Below are positions 7,110 to 15,053 of a stretch of 15,600 bases of DNA, in pieces. The position numbers were made by a program, and so were the translations under genes. The first letter of the stretch is position 1. Every line of letters begins with the position of its first letter. Source of the stretch: Bacteroidota bacterium (GTDB lineage Bacteria > Bacteroidota > Bacteroidia > Flavobacteriales_D > Crocinitomicaceae). The notes under the pieces were generated by a model that saw only the letters and a list, made by a program, of their open reading frames with translations, made no database searches and was not told where the DNA came from. Location: the NCBI GenBank assembly GCA_006226555.1, contig SBGS01000071.1, positions 1 through 15,600 on the forward strand. The letters are read 5' to 3'.

Positions 7110-7139
7110 AACCCGTCAGTTAGCTGACGGGTTTTTTTT
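7110..7139 (+). terminator. Strong rho-independent terminator after the secreted protein gene
   Basis: The stem ACCCGTCAG (7111-7119), loop TTAG and CTGACGGGT (7124-7132) form 9 perfect GC-rich pairs, extended by A7110-T7133, and run into eight T residues (7132-7139). It begins 18 bases after the stop at 7091 and ends 13 bases before the next ATG at 7153. Confidence 0.95.
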
Positions 7140-7152
7140 ATTCCTTTGTGAT

Positions 7153-7941
7153 ATGTTTAAAGATAAGGTTGTTTGGATCACAGGAGCTTCCTCAGGAATA
7201 GGAGAGGCTATTGCGGTGGCATTTGATAAGGCAGGGGCCAAGCTTGTCCTTTCTGCGAGAAATGAAGAAAAATTGAATGCTCTAAAAGAATCTCTTGAAC
7301 ATTCTTCTTCTCATCTGGTTGTGCCCTTGGATCTTGAGCACTCTAGCAACTTCAAGGAGCTTGTGACCAAAGTGGTCGATCACTATGGGAGAATAGATAT
7401 TCTTGTTAATAATGGTGGGATCTCTCAACGCTCTGAGGTGCATGAGACTTCTTTGGAGGTAGATCGGAGAATAATGGAGATCAATTACTTCGGTAACATA
7501 GCACTCGCTAAAGCGGTTTTACCTGTTTTCAGAGCTCAAAAGGATGGACATTTTCTGGTGATTTCGTCTATTTCAGGGAAGTTCGGATTCTTTCTGCGCA
7601 GCGCATACAGTGCTTCCAAGCATGCATTACACGGCTTTTATGAAAGTCTCTATCTTGAAGAAGAAAAGAACAATATTCGCGTAACAATAGCATGTCCCGG
7701 TAAGATCAATACACCGATATCTATGAATGCGGTAACCGGTACAGGCGAGAAGCACGGAAAGATGGATCACAATCAATCTACAGGAATGCCTGCAGAAGAA
7801 TGTGCGCGCCAGTTACTGAACGCCGTTGAGCAAAACAAAATTGAAGTGCTAATCGGAAACAAAGAGATCAAAGCTGTTACCTTGAAAAGATTAGCTCCGA
7901 AACTCTTTTGGAAAGTGATCAAAAAGCAATCTGCAACGTGA
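7153..7941 (+). CDS. Short-chain dehydrogenase/reductase (SDR), substrate unknown
   Basis: This 262-residue classical SDR is an NAD(P)-dependent oxidoreductase. From the start used here it has TGASSGIG (10-17), NNGG (86-89, usually NNAG), Asn111 in MEINYFG, Ser139 in ISSISGK, and YSASK with Tyr152 and Lys156: a complete catalytic tetrad. The substrate cannot be read from sequence. An upstream in-frame ATG at 7105 would add 16 residues, but those codons are the terminator hairpin, so the ATG at 7153 right before FKDKVVWITGA is preferred. No clear promoter sits between the terminator and the start (nearest is TATTCCTTTG, wrong spacing). Its TGA abuts the TGA of glyA on the other strand with no gap. 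Confidence 0.92.
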   Translation: MFKDKVVWITGASSGIGEAIAVAFDKAGAKLVLSARNEEKLNALKESLEHSSSHLVVPLDLEHSSNFKELVTKVVDHYGRIDILVNNGGISQRSEVHETSLEVDRRIMEINYFGNIALAKAVLPVFRAQKDGHFLVISSISGKFGFFLRSAYSASKHALHGFYESLYLEEEKNNIRVTIACPGKINTPISMNAVTGTGEKHGKMDHNQSTGMPAEECARQLLNAVEQNKIEVLIGNKEIKAVTLKRLAPKLFWKVIKKQSAT

Positions 7942-9225
7942 TCAGGCATTAACCATGTCAGCGAATAGAGGGCGCGTTTTCATCATTTCATTGACTTCTG
8001 AACGGATCTCATTTATCGCACTTTCATTGTTTACGTTTGACAACACTCTGTCGATGAGATCAACGATCTGAACTGATTCAGATTCTTTCAATCCTCGGCT
8101 AGTGATCGCGCTTGTTCCAACACGTATCCCACTCGTAACAAAAGGAGATTCTGTATCGAACGGCACCATGTTCTTATTTACGGTTATATCTGCTTTTACT
8201 AAAGCATCTTCAGCATCTTTTCCCGTAACACCTTTGGATCGAAGATCGATCAACATAGAGTGATTGTCAGTTCCTCCAGATATGATACGATAACCTTTTG
8301 CAATAAATGCTTCAGCCATTGCACGTGCATTTTTCTGAACCTGAGCCATGTATTCTTTATACTGTGGAGTAAGCGCTTCACCGAAAGCTACGGCTTTTGC
8401 CGCGATAACATGCTCAAGTGGCCCTCCCTGAGTTCCAGGGAATACAGCAGCATCGAGTAGAGCTCCCATTGATTTTGGGTTTCCGTTATTCCAACGAAGT
8501 CCAAATGGATTGTCAAAGTTTTTACCCATCATGATAACACCTCCTCTTGGTCCTCTCAGCGTTTTGTGCGTAGTTGTCGTGATGATGTGACAATGTGGAA
8601 GCGGGTCGTTCAGTAATTTTGATGCGATCAACCCTGCCGGGTGAGAAATATCTGCAAGTATCAATGCTCCAACTTCATCAGCGATCTTTCTGATTCTTGC
8701 ATAGTCCCAATCTCTGCTGTATGCTGAAGCACCGCAGATGATCATTTTTGGTTTGATCGTACGTGCTTTTTCTTCAAGCATATCGTAATCAACCAATCCA
8801 GTTTCTTCCTTTACGCCATAAAAATGAGCTTCGTATAATTTACCTGAGAAATTAACAGGTGATCCATGTGTCAAGTGACCACCATGCGAAAGGTCAAATC
8901 CTAATATTTTGTCTCCTGGTTGAAGGCATGCTAAAAATACGGCAGCATTTGCCTGTGAACCTGAATGTGGTTGAACATTGGCCCACTCAGCACCGAAAAG
9001 TTCTTTCAAGCGATCGATTGCAAGATTTTCAACTTGATCAACAACTTCACATCCACCGTAGTAACGTTTTCCTGGAAAACCTTCTGCGTATTTGTTTGTG
9101 AGTACACTTCCCATTGCTGACATTACATCGTCAGAAACGAAATTTTCAGAAGCGATCAATTCTATGCCATGCATCTGGCGTTCTTTTTCTTTTTGAATCA
9201 GATCCTTTACAACCTGGTCGCGCAT
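7942..9225 (-). CDS. glyA: Serine hydroxymethyltransferase
   Basis: GlyA is the PLP enzyme that interconverts serine and glycine and loads one-carbon units on tetrahydrofolate, in the cytoplasm. The 427-residue protein shows IELIASENFVS (21-31), YAEGFPGKRYYGG (46-58), ADISHPAGLIA (191-201), and TTTTHKTLRGPRGG with the PLP Lys at 221. Length and motifs are normal. It lies 26 bases downstream of the epimerase gene in the same direction; that gap holds TAAATTTC, one base off the -7 consensus, so either cotranscription or its own promoter is possible. The stop meets the SDR stop directly as TGATCA. Confidence 0.98.
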   Translation of the reverse strand: MRDQVVKDLIQKEKERQMHGIELIASENFVSDDVMSAMGSVLTNKYAEGFPGKRYYGGCEVVDQVENLAIDRLKELFGAEWANVQPHSGSQANAAVFLACLQPGDKILGFDLSHGGHLTHGSPVNFSGKLYEAHFYGVKEETGLVDYDMLEEKARTIKPKMIICGASAYSRDWDYARIRKIADEVGALILADISHPAGLIASKLLNDPLPHCHIITTTTHKTLRGPRGGVIMMGKNFDNPFGLRWNNGNPKSMGALLDAAVFPGTQGGPLEHVIAAKAVAFGEALTPQYKEYMAQVQKNARAMAEAFIAKGYRIISGGTDNHSMLIDLRSKGVTGKDAEDALVKADITVNKNMVPFDTESPFVTSGIRVGTSAITSRGLKESESVQIVDLIDRVLSNVNNESAINEIRSEVNEMMKTRPLFADMVNA

Positions 9226-9251
9226 AACTTGAAATTTAAATAAGGAGAATA

Positions 9252-10169
9252 TTAATAGTTGGTTTTAAAGATCTTCTCAAGACCAGCGTCAAGAGTAGTT
9301 TCGGGTTTAAAACCGGTGAGTTGCATGAGTTTTTCTGAACTACCTACACGTCTTTCTACTTCGTAGTCATATCGTTTTTTAGGAGCATCCAGATATACGA
9401 TCTTCGAATTTGACTTTGTGATATCTTTTATACGAACCGCTACGTCTTCAATACACCATTCAGCTTCGTTGGCAATATTGATAATGTGACAGCCTTTTAC
9501 ACTCATTAACCGTACACAGGCTTCTACTGTGTCATCTATAAATGTAAAGTCTCTCGTTTGTTTTCCAGTGCCGAAAACAGTAATGTCTCTTCCAGCAATG
9601 GCTTGCTCGAAAAAGCGAGGAATTACCATTCTGTTATCTTGATTTTCGCCATAAACATTAAAGAAGCGAAGGGATACGACGTCCATTCCCTTTTCTTCGT
9701 TGTGCGATGCAAGATAGATCTCATTGTACCTTTTTGCCATTGCATAAGATGTTCTGGGATCAACAAGAACTTCTTCCGTCAATGCATTTTCGATCGCAGA
9801 ATGGCCATAAATACCGCTGGTTGAAGCATACATGATCTTTTTCACATTGTTAGCCTCGGCAGCAATAACAACATTGCGTGTACCGATCACTTCAACATCC
9901 ATTGTTTCTACTGGATTATCCGCTACTACATCAACTCCAAGAACGGCGGCAAAATGGAAAATAAGATCACATCCGCGAGATGCCTTTTTTACTGTTTCGT
10001 AGTCGCGAACGTCGCCCTGAATGAATTTGATCTGATCGAAGGTGGCTTTGTCAAGTTTATTTCCACGAAGGAGATTATCCAATACAACAACTTCATGTCC
10101 GTCATTAACCAGCCTTTTTGCAAGATTACTTCCGATAAAACCGGCTCCTCCTGTGATCAGTATTTTCAT
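9252..10169 (-). CDS. NAD-dependent nucleotide-sugar epimerase/dehydratase (extended SDR)
   Basis: This 305-residue extended SDR probably acts on a nucleotide-linked sugar for surface polysaccharide. It has the Rossmann motif GGAGFIGS (7-14), HFAA (72-75), the catalytic ASTSGIYG (115-122), Tyr142 and Lys146 in SYAMAK, then LRFFNVYG (168-174) and TRDFTFIDD (205-213). These match the epimerase/dehydratase family (UDP-glucose 4-epimerase, UDP-glucuronate decarboxylase and relatives); which substrate it takes cannot be decided. It lies 48 bases after the NlpC/P60 gene and 26 bases before glyA. No glycosyltransferase is adjacent, so it does not sit in an obvious polysaccharide cluster here. Confidence 0.93.
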   Translation of the reverse strand: MKILITGGAGFIGSNLAKRLVNDGHEVVVLDNLLRGNKLDKATFDQIKFIQGDVRDYETVKKASRGCDLIFHFAAVLGVDVVADNPVETMDVEVIGTRNVVIAAEANNVKKIMYASTSGIYGHSAIENALTEEVLVDPRTSYAMAKRYNEIYLASHNEEKGMDVVSLRFFNVYGENQDNRMVIPRFFEQAIAGRDITVFGTGKQTRDFTFIDDTVEACVRLMSVKGCHIINIANEAEWCIEDVAVRIKDITKSNSKIVYLDAPKKRYDYEVERRVGSSEKLMQLTGFKPETTLDAGLEKIFKTNY

Positions 10170-10217
10170 AGGGTTTATTTGGAAGCAAATATCAGAATTA
10201 ATATCGAACTTTCAGCG

Positions 10218-10967
10218 CTAAATGCGGATAATTCGGTGTAGCTTGTGCGTGATCTCGTCTCGGTCACTACGATAGATCCCCTGAATCGTCAAAGTATCTG
10301 TTCTTACGTGACCACTTGCATGAAGTATCGAATCATTGGGTCCTACGATACCAACGTGATGCACGCGATCGCTCGAATTGATAAAAAATGCGAGGTCACC
10401 CGGTTGCTTTTCTTCGAAAGGAATTTCGTTACCGACATCCACCTGTTCATAGGCATCTCTTGGTAAATTATAACCGCAAATACGATAAACGATCTGAGTA
10501 AAACCGGAGCAATCTATGCCGAATGGAGTTTTTCCACCCCATAAATAAGGCGTGTTTTGATATTCTTGCGCTAAACTGAATATATCGTTGGTAGATGATG
10601 AATTTGAATCGTTCACATCAAATTTTAGATCGCCAATATTGAATGTATCCAAACCAGCCGGAATGCGGGATCCTCTAGGTATATACATTTTACCTCCTGT
10701 TTCGGGAATTATCAATAATTCTCTGCTATACACGTAATCAAGTGCTTCATTCCATCGGCGAAATTCTTTGGAGCTCAGCATGATCAGGTGCTTGATGTCA
10801 ACAAAACCGCGATAGTTGTCATCCAATACAATGACTTCTGCCCAAGGATGATTTATTTCAACGACCTGAACGCAATCACCAAACAATAGCTGAGATACCA
10901 TTTCAGCTTTGTCGGAAGGTTCAGCGCGTAACGGAGATATACTAACGATACAGGCTGCTTCTTTCAT
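10218..10967 (-). CDS. NlpC/P60 cysteine peptidase with N-terminal SH3-like domain
   Basis: This predicted peptidase cuts the gamma-D-glutamyl bond in peptidoglycan peptides. Of 249 residues, the N-terminal half holds bacterial SH3-like regions (VSPLRAEPS-type strand near 10-19; second near 85-115). The C-terminal NlpC/P60 domain has Cys153 in GIDCSGFTQ, His204 in VHHVGIV and a third polar residue, His216, in ILHASG. There is no signal peptide or lipobox, so it is likely cytoplasmic and may work in recycling of cell-wall peptides, like YkfC-type enzymes; that is inference. Its ATG overlaps the stop of the DinB-like gene by one base (TAATG), so the two are translationally coupled. Confidence 0.92.
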   Translation of the reverse strand: MKEAACIVSISPLRAEPSDKAEMVSQLLFGDCVQVVEINHPWAEVIVLDDNYRGFVDIKHLIMLSSKEFRRWNEALDYVYSRELLIIPETGGKMYIPRGSRIPAGLDTFNIGDLKFDVNDSNSSSTNDIFSLAQEYQNTPYLWGGKTPFGIDCSGFTQIVYRICGYNLPRDAYEQVDVGNEIPFEEKQPGDLAFFINSSDRVHHVGIVGPNDSILHASGHVRTDTLTIQGIYRSDRDEITHKLHRIIRI

Positions 10968-11545
10968 TATTTCTTCGGGAAGTTTGGATGTTTTTGAAGA
11001 TTCTTGATCTGTTGCATATGACGCTCTACGTGATATGAGACAAACAGTAAGGCATCTCCAAGTCTAAGGCGAACCATTTTGGAAATAGAAATGGGAACTT
11101 TTACTTTTTTCAGGTTGACCTCACCGGCACGATCCAATGTCTGTAGCAATTTTGTTTGCCACTTAATAAAACGCTCTGCCTCATCTCCATGTACAAGAGA
11201 CGCGTCAAATGTTGGATTGTGTGTTTTTGGAGCTTTGAACTTTCGCTTGATGTTGTTTGCATTTCCTAATTTCATTGATTTCCATGCGGAACGACCAAGT
11301 GGAGAAGAAGTAAATTCTTCTTTTGAATTTCTGAACTTCGTTTTCTCGATTTTTTGATCAAAAGCTTCATAATAATAGGAAGCATATGAATTCATGTGAG
11401 CGAGAATTTCATTGATAGACCAATAGCCCGGATTAGGACGCCAGTTCAGCTGATTTTCAGATAAAGAAATTACCTTCTTTTGAACCCATTCGATGGATTC
11501 TTCTGTGATATTTTTGTTAATCGAAAGTAATTGCTCAGTGGTCAT
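10967..11545 (-). CDS. DinB-like (YfiT/DinB) four-helix metalloprotein
   Basis: This 192-residue soluble protein fits the DinB/YfiT superfamily, a four-helix bundle with a three-histidine metal site. Candidate ligands are His50 in INEILAHMNSY and His172 and His176 in SYHVERHMQQIKNL, with the family's typical WSINEILAH motif at 42-50. Members include thiol transferases and damage-induced proteins, and most have no known substrate. It is first in a minus-strand run and overlaps the NlpC/P60 start by one base. I see no exact -7 promoter match in the 117-base region shared with surE. Confidence 0.85.
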   Translation of the reverse strand: MTTEQLLSINKNITEESIEWVQKKVISLSENQLNWRPNPGYWSINEILAHMNSYASYYYEAFDQKIEKTKFRNSKEEFTSSPLGRSAWKSMKLGNANNIKRKFKAPKTHNPTFDASLVHGDEAERFIKWQTKLLQTLDRAGEVNLKKVKVPISISKMVRLRLGDALLFVSYHVERHMQQIKNLQKHPNFPKK

Positions 11546-11630
11546 AAAATCAATTAGGTGTCAACAAGACAGCTGCTAAATTAAGAAACTAATTTGAAGT
11601 TTCTAGCGAGATGAATAAGCTTATTATCGT

Positions 11631-11638
11631 TACTTTCG
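11631..11638 (+). promoter_or_regulatory. Possible -7 promoter element of the surE operon
   Basis: TACTTTCG, followed by CA, is one base off TAnnTTTG and would start transcription about 18 bases before the surE ATG. The 12-base palindrome AATAAGCTTATT (11614-11625) lies just upstream. The leader contains AGGAGA (11645-11650), 12 bases before the ATG, longer than an ideal Shine-Dalgarno spacing. Confidence 0.4.
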
Positions 11639-11662
11639 CAACACAGGAGAATTTAATAGGAT

Positions 11663-12430
11663 ATGCAAGAAAATAAACCTCTTATTCTGGTGACAAATGA
11701 CGATGGAGTTTCTTCTAAAGGCATAAGATCTCTCGTTGAAGTTGCCAGCCGTTTCGGTGAGGTGGTCGTAGTTGCTCCCGATTCTCCACAGTCAGGTATG
11801 GGGCATGCGATCACGATCCATGATCCGATCAGATTGCACACAAGTGATATTTTTGATCCCATTCAGGCTTATGCAACATCAGGGACTCCCGTTGATTGTG
11901 TTAAGCTTGCCGTTTATGAGATTTTACATCGTAAGCCGGATCTTCTTCTTTCAGGTATCAATCATGGTTCAAACGCGGCAACAAATGTTCTGTATTCCGG
12001 AACGATGTCTGCGGCGGTGGAAGGAGCAATGGAAGGGATTCCATCTATTGGTTTTTCGTTGGAATCATTTGATCAGGATGCTGATTTTGAAACTTCAAAA
12101 AAAGTTGTTTCCGACGTTATTCAATTGGTTTTGGAAAATGGCTTGTCTAAGAATACCTGCCTAAACGTAAATATTCCCTATGTCTCTGAAGCCGATTTTA
12201 AAGGTATTAAAGTCTGTAGAGCTGCGCATGCCTTCTGGGAAGATCGCTTCGAAAGCAGAAAGGATCAGTTCGGCAGGCCATACTTTTGGCTGACAGGTGA
12301 TTTTGTTGATCAGGAAAAATCAGAAGATACAGATTTGTACTGGCTCGAAAGAGGATTTGCCTCAATTGTTCCAACGCAATTTGATATGACAGACTATAAA
12401 GCTCTGGAGACCTTAAAAAATTGGATGTGA
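11663..12430 (+). CDS. surE: 5'/3'-nucleotidase SurE
   Basis: SurE is a metal-dependent phosphatase that removes phosphate from 5' and 3' nucleoside monophosphates in the cytoplasm and is linked to stationary-phase survival in E. coli. The 255-residue protein has TNDDG (11-15, metal ligands Asp13 and Asp14), APDSPQSGMGHAIT with Ser44, and SGINHGSN with Asn100 followed by NVLYSGTMSAAVEG. All metal ligands are present. It is first in a rightward operon: its TGA shares one base with the ATG of the next gene (TGATG). Confidence 0.97.
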   Translation: MQENKPLILVTNDDGVSSKGIRSLVEVASRFGEVVVVAPDSPQSGMGHAITIHDPIRLHTSDIFDPIQAYATSGTPVDCVKLAVYEILHRKPDLLLSGINHGSNAATNVLYSGTMSAAVEGAMEGIPSIGFSLESFDQDADFETSKKVVSDVIQLVLENGLSKNTCLNVNIPYVSEADFKGIKVCRAAHAFWEDRFESRKDQFGRPYFWLTGDFVDQEKSEDTDLYWLERGFASIVPTQFDMTDYKALETLKNWM

Positions 12431-12735
12431 TGAATTTGAGAAATTGGTCTATTGAACATACGAAAGGATTAGTGATCGGAGTACTTTCGCCTTTGCTTTT
12501 TGTTCCGATAGTGCTTGTTGTGATCGGCTGGATGCAGGATTACTCGTTTAGTCAGCTTTGGTATAAGATCGAATACAACGACCCTTACCGCATAAAGGTG
12601 CTTACGATAGCGGCAATCTCGAACTTGATCTGGTTTTATTTCTTTCTGAATAGAGAGAATTATAAAGCGGCATACGGTGTGATCTTTGGATTGATCGTTT
12701 ATGCTCCATACATCATTTACATCAAGTTCTTTTAA
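12430..12735 (+). CDS. Small three-helix membrane protein of unknown function
   Basis: This 101-residue protein has three predicted transmembrane helices (about 12-34, 55-73 and 78-99), separated by a polar segment with SQLWYKIEYNDPYR (41-54). I do not know its function. The ATG at 12430 overlaps the surE stop by one base and is preferred to the in-frame TTG at 12421, which lies inside surE. Its TAA overlaps the lpxB ATG by one base (TAATG). Being locked between surE and lpxB suggests a conserved unit, and being an inner-membrane protein beside lpxB hints at envelope work, but no motif supports that. Confidence 0.85.
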   Translation: MNLRNWSIEHTKGLVIGVLSPLLFVPIVLVVIGWMQDYSFSQLWYKIEYNDPYRIKVLTIAAISNLIWFYFFLNRENYKAAYGVIFGLIVYAPYIIYIKFF

Positions 12736-13859
12736 TGCCCGGGAAGAAATTATATATCATCGCCGGGGAAGCGTCAGGAGATTTGCATGGAAGTAATTTG
12801 ATGAAGGCCATTCTGCAGGAAGATAGTTCTGTTCAGTTTAGGTTTTGGGGTGGTGACCGTATGATCGGTGTTTCAGAAAACTGCGTGAAGCACATAAAAG
12901 AGCTTGCCTTTATGGGATTCGTTGAGGTATTGATGAATATCAGAACGATCCTTGGTAATATTCAGTTTTGCAAGAACGACATTCTTTCTTTCAAGCCTGA
13001 TGCGCTCGTGCTCATTGATTATCCGGGATTTAATTTACGAATTGCAGAATGGGCAAAGGAGCAGGGTATACCGGTTCATTATTATATTTCTCCCCAAGTC
13101 TGGGCTTGGAAAGAATCACGAGTGAAGAAAATAAGGGCAAGTGTTGATCACATGTATGTTATCCTTCCATTTGAGAAAGAATTTTACAAAGGGCACAACA
13201 TGGAGGTCGAATATGTTGGACACCCGTTGATTGACGCTATTGAAAATTTTAAAAGAGATGAGTCTGGTACTATTAGCTCATTTCGTGAACGATATGGAAT
13301 ACAATCGGATAAGCCGATTATCGCTTTACTTCCTGGTTCCAGATCGCAAGAAATAAAAGTTAAGCTTCCGATTATGCTGGAAGCTGCGAAAAAGTATAGG
13401 GAAGATTATCAGATCATTATTGCTGGTGCCCCAACAAGAGATGAAGCTTTTTATCGTCAATTCTCTTCGGACACCATCATTTCTCTAAATGAAACCTATG
13501 CGTTACTATCAAACGCAGATTATGCCCTAGTAACATCGGGAACGGCAACACTGGAAACAGCCTTGTTCGGAGTGCCGGAAGTAGTGTGTTACAAAGGATC
13601 GAAGATTTCGTATTTAATTGCCAGATCACTGATTAAAATAAAATACATCTCTCTTGTCAACCTGATCATGGATGATGAGGTCGTAAAAGAGCTTATACAG
13701 GATGAGTGTAATCCTAAGAACATTAGGCAGGAGCTTGATCGACTCATGTCTAATGATGTGAACCATACGATGAAAGAACAGTTCAATGATCTCCGAAATA
13801 AACTGGGGGAAGGAGGAGCAAGTGCCAAAGTTGCACGATCCTTGTTGAAAACTATTTGA
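12735..13859 (+). CDS. lpxB: Lipid-A-disaccharide synthase
   Basis: LpxB (glycosyltransferase family 19) joins UDP-diacylglucosamine and lipid X to give the lipid A disaccharide, at the inner membrane face. The 374-residue protein has GEASGDLHG (11-19), IDYPGFN (94-100) with the conserved Asp95, YISPQVWAWKESR (117-129), LPFEKEFY, VGHPL (161-165), LLPGSRSQEI (198-207) and SGTATLE (268-274). Length and motifs are typical. Its ATG overlaps the stop of the small membrane protein gene; the SpoIID-like gene follows after 42 bases. Confidence 0.97.
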   Translation: MPGKKLYIIAGEASGDLHGSNLMKAILQEDSSVQFRFWGGDRMIGVSENCVKHIKELAFMGFVEVLMNIRTILGNIQFCKNDILSFKPDALVLIDYPGFNLRIAEWAKEQGIPVHYYISPQVWAWKESRVKKIRASVDHMYVILPFEKEFYKGHNMEVEYVGHPLIDAIENFKRDESGTISSFRERYGIQSDKPIIALLPGSRSQEIKVKLPIMLEAAKKYREDYQIIIAGAPTRDEAFYRQFSSDTIISLNETYALLSNADYALVTSGTATLETALFGVPEVVCYKGSKISYLIARSLIKIKYISLVNLIMDDEVVKELIQDECNPKNIRQELDRLMSNDVNHTMKEQFNDLRNKLGEGGASAKVARSLLKTI

Positions 13860-13901
13860 TCGTACCTCAGTATCGATTTTTTCACGCTTTAATTTTACGC
13901 A

Positions 13902-15053
13902 ATGCGTTTGCTGATTTCAGGCATATTGTTCTTTTGTGTGTTTCAGGTGTTTTCACAGGAAATACAAATAGGATTGTTCTATGGTGTAAAGTTAAATACT
14001 GCAACTGCGACAGTTGGACATGGAACATATGTGTTGAAGGTAGATAGTCTGTTTCAAGATACTTTGACCAAAGGGGCTGAAATCAATTTTTCTTCAGCCG
14101 GAGGAGAGAGTGTTGCAACCGTTTCCGGGAAGCGATACGTGGGAAAGGAAATTCATTTGATTCACCTTGAGGATTATGATTTTTTTACCCTGAAGGGAAC
14201 TTCACCTGTTACCAAGTTACATTCCTATCACGGCGATCTGCTTTTTAAAGTTATCAAAGGGAAGTTTCAACCGATCAATCGAGTTGATATGGATCAATAT
14301 CTTGCTGGCGTTATAGAATCTGAAGGTGGAGGAGGTAAGCATTTGGAATATTACAAAGTTCAGGCGCTGATGAGTCGCTCCTACGCTTTTAAGAATTTAT
14401 CGCGTCATAAGAAGGAAGGATATCAGTTGTGTGATGCTGTTCATTGCCAGGCTTATCATAACAGGGCTAGGCATGAGTTTTCAATTATTGATGCTGTTCA
14501 CGCTACACGGGGAGAAGTGATCGTAGATGACAGAGGTGAGATCATTACAACTTATTTCTATGCCAATTGTGGTGGGCAAACTTCTGATGCATCCTATGTT
14601 TGGAATAATGATGTTTCTTACTGCACGCCTTTCTTGGATACATTTTGTATACATACACGACAGGCCAAATGGGAGAAAAGGATACCTCGTGCCAAATGGG
14701 AGAAATTTATCAGAGATGAATACGGTATTGATATCGTATCCCGGAATTTGATGAATTATGCCTATCAATTTAAACAAGATCAACGGAAGGCATTTTACAT
14801 ACATCCATCTTTAGGTATTCCTCTTCGGGATCTTAGATCTGAATTTGGATTGAAGTCTACATTCTTTGATGTAACCCTTGAGGGTGAAGAGGTAGTGCTA
14901 CGAGGGAAGGGTTTTGGTCACGGTGTTGGTCTATGTCAGGAGGGCGCTATGCAAATGGCGAAAAATGGATATCACTATTCACAGATAGCCTTGTTTTACT
15001 TTACTGGAGTTCATCTAAAAAGATTTGGAGCCAGTGATGAAGATATACGTTAA
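13902..15053 (+). CDS. Secreted SpoIID/LytB-domain protein (probable peptidoglycan glycan-strand lytic enzyme)
   Basis: SpoIID cleaves glycan strands of peptidoglycan lacking stem peptides; this is a relative in a Gram-negative without sporulation. The 383 residues start with a signal peptide (about 1-19, ending VFSQ). The SpoIID domain shows YLAGVIESEG, with Glu141 where the catalytic Glu is expected, then KVQALMSRSYAF, CDAVHCQAYHN (177-187), YANCGGQTSDASYVW (220-234), and the closing GKGFGHGVGLCQEGAMQMA (335-353) with HYSQIALFYFTGV. Activity is inferred from these. The 42-base gap after lpxB contains TAATTTTA, one base from the -7 consensus, so cotranscription with lpxB or its own promoter are both possible. 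Its TAA abuts the FtsB-like gene stop on the opposite strand. Confidence 0.9.
   Translation: MRLLISGILFFCVFQVFSQEIQIGLFYGVKLNTATATVGHGTYVLKVDSLFQDTLTKGAEINFSSAGGESVATVSGKRYVGKEIHLIHLEDYDFFTLKGTSPVTKLHSYHGDLLFKVIKGKFQPINRVDMDQYLAGVIESEGGGGKHLEYYKVQALMSRSYAFKNLSRHKKEGYQLCDAVHCQAYHNRARHEFSIIDAVHATRGEVIVDDRGEIITTYFYANCGGQTSDASYVWNNDVSYCTPFLDTFCIHTRQAKWEKRIPRAKWEKFIRDEYGIDIVSRNLMNYAYQFKQDQRKAFYIHPSLGIPLRDLRSEFGLKSTFFDVTLEGEEVVLRGKGFGHGVGLCQEGAMQMAKNGYHYSQIALFYFTGVHLKRFGASDEDIR

Noticed and set aside
7105..7152. Upstream start for the SDR, adding 16 residues
   Set aside because: The extra codons are the stem, loop and T run of the terminator, and the SDR family starts right before the Rossmann strand.
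12421..12429. TTG start for the small membrane protein
   Set aside because: The ATG at 12430 gives the usual one-base overlap with the surE stop; the TTG lies inside surE.
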